From positions 1 to 9,948 of the forward strand of contig CANQTJ010000057.1 of NCBI GenBank assembly GCA_947626705.1: a stretch of 9,948 nt of DNA, read 5' to 3'. This document shows, piece after piece, positions 7,221 through 9,948 of this stretch; positions within the stretch are counted from its first letter, which is position 1, and every line of letters begins with the position of its first letter. This DNA is from an uncultured Clostridia bacterium. Lineage in GTDB: Bacteria; Bacillota; Clostridia; TANB77; CAG-508. A program made the position numbers and the translations under genes. Below the pieces are notes generated by a model that saw only the letters and a list, made by a program, of their open reading frames with translations, ran no database searches and was not told the origin of the DNA.

Positions 7221-7265
7221 TCTATATATAAACTGGAATAAGTATTTTTTTATCATCTATTATAT

Positions 7266-7308
7266 AAATGATGCTAATATAATAAAATAGCTTATATTAA
7301 CATCATTT
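7266..7308. repeat. Hairpin between the WG-repeat gene and acpS
   Basis: AAATGATG (7266-7273) pairs with CATCATTT (7301-7308). After one C/A mismatch, a further 8 bp pair (7275-7282 with 7292-7299), leaving a 9-nt loop. It lies just past the stop codon of the WG-repeat gene (7323). It has no clean T tract on the minus strand, so it may be only a partial terminator or a 3'-end stabiliser. Some read-through into acpS-tatD would fit. Confidence 0.45.
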
Positions 7309-7322
7309 TATACAAATTTATA

Positions 7323-8846
7323 TTACAATTGATTATAATAGTTTATATTAACATCTAGACCATAATGCCATCTACCTATAAAATCAATTAATAAATATTC
7401 ATCTAAATTATATATTGGTTCCTGCACTACTACACCTTTGCTATCAATACTTCCCCATTTTCCATCTTTCTTAACAGCACAATATCCATAATCATTTTGC
7501 TCAATAGCATCATCATATATATAATCAACTAAGACATTTCCTGTTTTATCTACATATCCATATTTTCCATTGTTTTTACTTAAAAATAATGTTTTATTTG
7601 GGAAAATATCTTTCTCAGATTTTTCTTCAAACTTAAAATTGTAATATTTATAGCTATCATCAATTCTCATCTTTAAATATCCTTTATTATCATTTAGCTC
7701 TACTAAAATTCCTGAAACTTTAGTTTCTAAGCTATTATTTAAAATATTTGAATTGAAATTACTATCTTCTGTAATATAAATATCTGCCTTTTCATTATAT
7801 ATAATAGAAGCATATTCAAATGGCAATTTTTCTGTTTTATTTATATCTATAATTCCATATTTATCAGATTTTTTAGCTATAAATGTGCCTACTTTTGTTT
7901 CCTTTAAATCGTCATATTCCGCATTTATTAATACTTCTCCATTTACATTCATAACTCCACATTTACTATCTTTTACAAATATTACTGCATTTTCTTGACT
8001 TGATAGTATCTGCTTTATAGAATCAAATCCCTGTGTTAATATATCAGCATCCTCTTTATTTACTAACTTTTGTTTTCCTTCAAGTGTTACAACATACAAG
8101 TCATTTCCATATACTTTTTGAATTGCTTCATATTTCTGCTCTAGTATTTTATTATTTGAATAATCTACAATTCCATACTTTCCATCTTCATTTTTAACTA
8201 TAAAACCTGATTTATTATCTTGACCTAAAATATCTATATCTGCATATTGAGGTTCTATAACTAATTTTCCTTCATTATCTATAATTCCAAATTTTCCATC
8301 TTTCTTTACTTTAAAAGAATTTTCTATTTCAGAAATCGCCGTTATTTCATCATATTCAATTGACGTTTTCTGTTTTCCTTTTAAATCTATTAAACCATAC
8401 TTTCCATCTTTTAAAACTTTTAAAACATCTTCTTCATACCATAAATTATTATTTTTATCTTTGTTACTTATAGCTTCTACTTTCTCATAATTATTAAAAA
8501 TTTCTTCATTTTTTTCATTCAAAACCTTAGTTTTATATTGCCCATTTTCATAATTTATATCATAAGTACATATAAATACTCCTATTTTATTATTTGGTAT
8601 TACTATCATTTCTGAATATGATGGATCTATCACATTATTTCCAGTTGCATCTATTACTCCCCATTTGTTGTCTTTATATACAGTAAAATATGTTTGGCTT
8701 GTTATTGTTCCTGTTGTTTCATCTTTGGTTAACAGTCTTTTTATTATGAATATAAACATTATTATTACTATTATAGCAATTATTACTGCAAATACTTTTT
8801 TCATATTTAGCTTTGGTTCTTTGTCATATCTTTTTCCTTTTCCCAT
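7323..8846 (-). CDS. Membrane-anchored WG-repeat protein
   Basis: This 507-residue protein has a short basic N-terminus, one membrane anchor (about 17-36) and a long array of WG repeats (PF14903-type, spaced about 35 residues, pattern K-W/Y/F-G-x-I-D-x-x-G-x-x-x-x-x-x-x-Y-D). Clear units begin near residues 61, 149, 185, 223, 295, 329, 428 and 463. Degenerate ones lie near 259 and 388. The function of WG proteins is not established; the repeats are thought to form a beta-rich, propeller-like scaffold. The topology suggests the array lies outside the cell. I use the ATG at 8846: AAAGGA lies 12 nt upstream, whereas in-frame GTG/ATG codons further up (8873, 8867, 8858) have no usable ribosome binding site. 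The gene has its own promoter at 8930-8958. No enzyme motif is visible, and the last roughly 25 residues are not repeat-like. Confidence 0.88.
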   Translation of the reverse strand: MGKGKRYDKEPKLNMKKVFAVIIAIIVIIMFIFIIKRLLTKDETTGTITSQTYFTVYKDNKWGVIDATGNNVIDPSYSEMIVIPNNKIGVFICTYDINYENGQYKTKVLNEKNEEIFNNYEKVEAISNKDKNNNLWYEEDVLKVLKDGKYGLIDLKGKQKTSIEYDEITAISEIENSFKVKKDGKFGIIDNEGKLVIEPQYADIDILGQDNKSGFIVKNEDGKYGIVDYSNNKILEQKYEAIQKVYGNDLYVVTLEGKQKLVNKEDADILTQGFDSIKQILSSQENAVIFVKDSKCGVMNVNGEVLINAEYDDLKETKVGTFIAKKSDKYGIIDINKTEKLPFEYASIIYNEKADIYITEDSNFNSNILNNSLETKVSGILVELNDNKGYLKMRIDDSYKYYNFKFEEKSEKDIFPNKTLFLSKNNGKYGYVDKTGNVLVDYIYDDAIEQNDYGYCAVKKDGKWGSIDSKGVVVQEPIYNLDEYLLIDFIGRWHYGLDVNINYYNQL

Positions 8847-8929
8847 AATTAATACCATTCCTTTCATAGGCACAAATATAGTTAAATAGATTTCAATTTT
8901 TTAACTTTAAGCCCATTTCTATTGCACAT

Positions 8930-8958
8930 AATATATCATAAAAATATATACTTTTCAA
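8930..8958 (-). promoter_or_regulatory. Promoter of the WG-repeat gene
   Basis: On the minus strand, TTGAAA (8953-8958), a 17-nt spacer and TATATT (8930-8935). The predicted start is near 8922, giving a leader of about 75 nt before the chosen ATG at 8846. The leader holds only a short GTTAAA/TTTAAC inverted repeat. Confidence 0.6.
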
Positions 8959-9036
8959 GAGAATAAAATTTAAAATCAGGTAAATTTAATCATATTACAA
9001 AAGTGTTACAAAAAATACAAAATATATGATAAACTT

Positions 9037-9224
9037 ATGTCAGGTGATAAAAATAAATATAAGAAAAAAATTCTAAAATATATTTTTTAAAAGCAAATCA
9101 AGGAAATTTTTATAAAGATGTATATGCAATGTTTTATGCAAAATATATGGATACAACAGACAGAGAATATAAATATAATATATATACAGCAATAGAAAAA
9201 ATAAATGTATTAAAAGAAGTATAG
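9037..9224 (+). pseudogene. Broken small reading frame, unrecognised
   Basis: The + strand begins ATG-TCA-GGT at 9037 and reads MSGDKNKYKKKILKYIF to a stop at 9088-9090. One base back, from AAA at 9090, a second frame continues as KANQGNFYKDVYAMFYAKYM and onward, with a protein-like Lys/Tyr/Asp/Glu-rich composition, to TAG at 9222-9224. Joined across the T6A4 run at 9083-9092, this gives about 61 residues. The simplest reading is a small gene, or gene end, with a frameshift in a homopolymer run. No ribosome binding site precedes 9037, so the original start may be lost. The second frame alone has no ATG before about 9129. I do not recognise the family. It sits directly before a transposase remnant, so insertion-linked decay is plausible. 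Confidence 0.4.
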
Positions 9225-9231
9225 CTTTTTA

Positions 9232-9312
9232 CATATAAGAAAACATTGGCAAGTAGAGAGCTTTCATTGGTTATTAGATATAAACTATAATGAAGATAAA
9301 ATTTGTTTATAG
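9232..9312 (+). pseudogene. ISAs1-family transposase C-terminal remnant
   Basis: A 27-codon + strand fragment, from CAT at 9232 to TAG at 9310-9312, includes HWQVESFHWLLDINYNED. This matches from memory the conserved C-terminal block of ISAs1-family (DDE, H-repeat-associated) transposases, whose pattern is H-W-x-I/V-E-x-x-H-W-x-L-D-V-x-F-x-E-D and which carries the catalytic Glu. Everything before it is lost: an in-frame TAA lies at 9211-9213 and the neighbouring upstream sequence is a different frame. After K-I-C-L it stops, whereas intact enzymes continue for roughly 40-60 residues. No terminal inverted repeats or target duplication were seen. It is a fossil of an old insertion. Confidence 0.7.
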
Positions 9313-9328
9313 TTTCTTTTATTTTTTT
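9282..9328 (+). terminator. Hairpin with T-rich tail after the transposase remnant
   Basis: AAACTATAA (9282-9290) pairs perfectly with TTATAGTTT (9307-9315) over a 16-nt loop. CTTTTATTTTTTT follows (9316-9328). It behaves as a + strand terminator and overlaps the end of the transposase fragment. It could also be part of the remnant's own end. Confidence 0.55.
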
Positions 9329-9350
9329 ATTTTGACACATATATTGTAGC

Positions 9351-9391
9351 AACCACTACATTGACATGCAAAGCAAAATGTAGTGGTTTTT
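9351..9391. terminator. Strong 12-bp hairpin 3' of the prepilin-like gene
   Basis: AACCACTACATT (9351-9362) and AATGTAGTGGTT (9377-9388) pair perfectly over a 14-nt loop. T5 (9387-9391) follows on the + strand. It lies 9 nt past the stop codon of the minus-strand prepilin-like gene, where a terminator is expected, but the T tract favours the + strand. On the minus strand the tail is GCTACAATAT. It may be bidirectional, or a + strand terminator for something displaced. Confidence 0.6.
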
Positions 9392-9399
9392 ACATTAAA

Positions 9400-9918
9400 T
9401 TAATTATATAAATACAAGTTTAAGTTTAATTGAAGTCCTGCATTTATATAGGCACTCTTAGGTGCTACTATTGTCAATATTCCAGTTTCTTTATTATATG
9501 ATTTAGTTATCCAGGCAGTATTTATTGAAGATGTAGCAGTACCACTTCTAGCTGGAGAATAACCAATTATTTCAATTAAAAAATCTTCTTCATTAATATC
9601 TTTGTAATTCTCAAAAGTAGATAAATCTTCTGTATGAGTTGCTCCCAATGATACATCCATAGTAAAATTACTTTTAATCAGTGTTAAAGTTTTATTATTT
9701 TCATTTCTTGTCCCATCTATATATTCTCTAACTTTATTTTCATAATCCCCCAAAATTGCATTTTCTTTTTGTTCGGCATTTTCATATTGTTCTTTTGCTA
9801 ATTTTACTTTATCAAATAATCCATTCCCTGTTAATTGTCCTATTGTTACTCCGGCTAATATTAACAAAATTATTATGTATAGGAAATTACTGATGGTTAG
9901 TCCAATAAAAAATTCCAC
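9400..9918 (-). CDS. Prepilin-like membrane protein, 5' end abnormal
   Basis: This is 172 residues if started at the GTG at 9918. A hydrophobic helix (about 12-27) contains LLILAGVTI (18-26). It is followed by TGNGLFDKVKLAKEQYENAE and a charged helical segment to about 70, then a Thr/Asn-rich, beta-like C-terminal half. This is the hallmark of the short type IV prepilin/pseudopilin-like proteins common in gut Clostridia, normally starting with a K-G-I-T-L-I-A-L-V-I-T-type leader before that helix. Here the leader is disturbed. No in-frame ATG exists: a TAG lies five codons upstream of the GTG, and the GTG sits on the AAAGGTGG ribosome-binding-like site. In the next frame that site encodes K-G-G-I. 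Deleting one T from the six-T run at 9907-9912 would join K-G-G-I-F-I-G-L-T-I to the helix, but even then no ATG precedes it. It is either a pseudogene or a silent or recombined copy. Membrane export is likely if expressed. Confidence 0.55.
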   Translation of the reverse strand: MEFFIGLTISNFLYIIILLILAGVTIGQLTGNGLFDKVKLAKEQYENAEQKENAILGDYENKVREYIDGTRNENNKTLTLIKSNFTMDVSLGATHTEDLSTFENYKDINEEDFLIEIIGYSPARSGTATSSINTAWITKSYNKETGILTIVAPKSAYINAGLQLNLNLYLYN

Positions 9919-9948
9919 CTTTATCTCTATCTAATTATGACTAACCAT
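9893..9948. repeat. 10-bp inverted repeat at the prepilin 5' end
   Basis: ATGGTTAGTC (9893-9902) and GACTAACCAT (9939-9948) are perfect reverse complements separated by 36 nt. The inner arm lies inside the prepilin reading frame (codons for G-L-T-I). The outer arm ends exactly at the window edge, so its full length is unknown. The intervening DNA contains the AAAGGTGG ribosome-binding-like site. It may be an RNA hairpin, a recombination arm or chance. Confidence 0.4.

Noticed and set aside
8995..9030. Short TACAAAA repeats upstream of the broken frame
   Set aside because: Three irregular A-rich copies in AT-rich DNA are not distinguishable from chance, and they form no recognisable promoter or array.
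9083..9092. Programmed -1 frameshift site at the T6A4 run
   Set aside because: In the zero frame the codons are ATT-TTT-TAA, which does not fit the X-XXY-YYZ slippery pattern, and no downstream structure or recognisable product supports it.
9134..9352. A 72-codon minus-strand open frame
   Set aside because: It is antisense to the transposase remnant and the broken + strand frame, has no ribosome binding site, and its hydrophobic composition is what AT-rich DNA gives by chance.
1..9948. CRISPR array, tRNA, rRNA, riboswitch or toxin-antitoxin pair
   Set aside because: No regularly spaced repeats, cloverleaf-forming GC-richer segments, conserved riboswitch cores or paired small genes were seen.

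Overview
The window is very AT-rich DNA, clearly below 30% G+C by eye. It has ATA/TTA/AAA-heavy codon use, AGGAGG-type ribosome binding sites and near-consensus sigma-A promoters. The gene families present (YabE-like 3D protein, small AcpS, AI-2E family permease, COG2426 small export protein, WG-repeat membrane protein, gut-Clostridia-style prepilin) fit a low-GC Firmicute, most likely an anaerobic clostridial or gut-associated lineage. This is inferred from composition and gene families, not from a marker gene.

Layout from left to right. Positions 1-315 are an AT-rich non-coding edge. A single gene on the + strand (402-902) encodes a COG2426 small multidrug-export-type membrane protein, has its own promoter and ends at a strong hairpin terminator. 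Next, on the minus strand, is a two-gene unit: exodeoxyribonuclease III (2203-2958) followed by an AI-2E family permease (1037-2179). Upstream lies a minus-strand gene for an anchored G5/3D-domain cell-wall protein (3193-4137) with a perfect-consensus promoter and its own terminator. It is divergent from a + strand lemA-htpX pair (4448-5932), which ends at a terminator next to the convergent tatD stop codon. The minus strand resumes with acpS followed by tatD (7167 down to 5987), preceded upstream by a long WG-repeat membrane-anchored protein (7323-8846). The right end (about 9000-9948) is different in character. It holds a broken + strand reading frame, a short C-terminal remnant of an ISAs1-family transposase, two strong hairpins, and a prepilin-like minus-strand gene with an abnormal 5' end at a 10-bp inverted repeat.

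Most of the window is ordinary chromosomal housekeeping and envelope maintenance: cell-wall remodelling (3D protein), membrane protein quality control (HtpX with LemA), DNA repair (Xth), phosphopantetheinylation of acyl carrier protein (AcpS), and TatD nuclease. The less ordinary signals are an 11-mer (TTGGTAAAATA) placed identically inside two minus-strand promoter spacers, a nested inverted-repeat cluster in the lemA/3D divergent intergenic region, and the decayed mobile-element and pilin region at the right edge. I do not see a convincing new multi-gene system. No CRISPR array, tRNA, rRNA or intact insertion sequence is visible.
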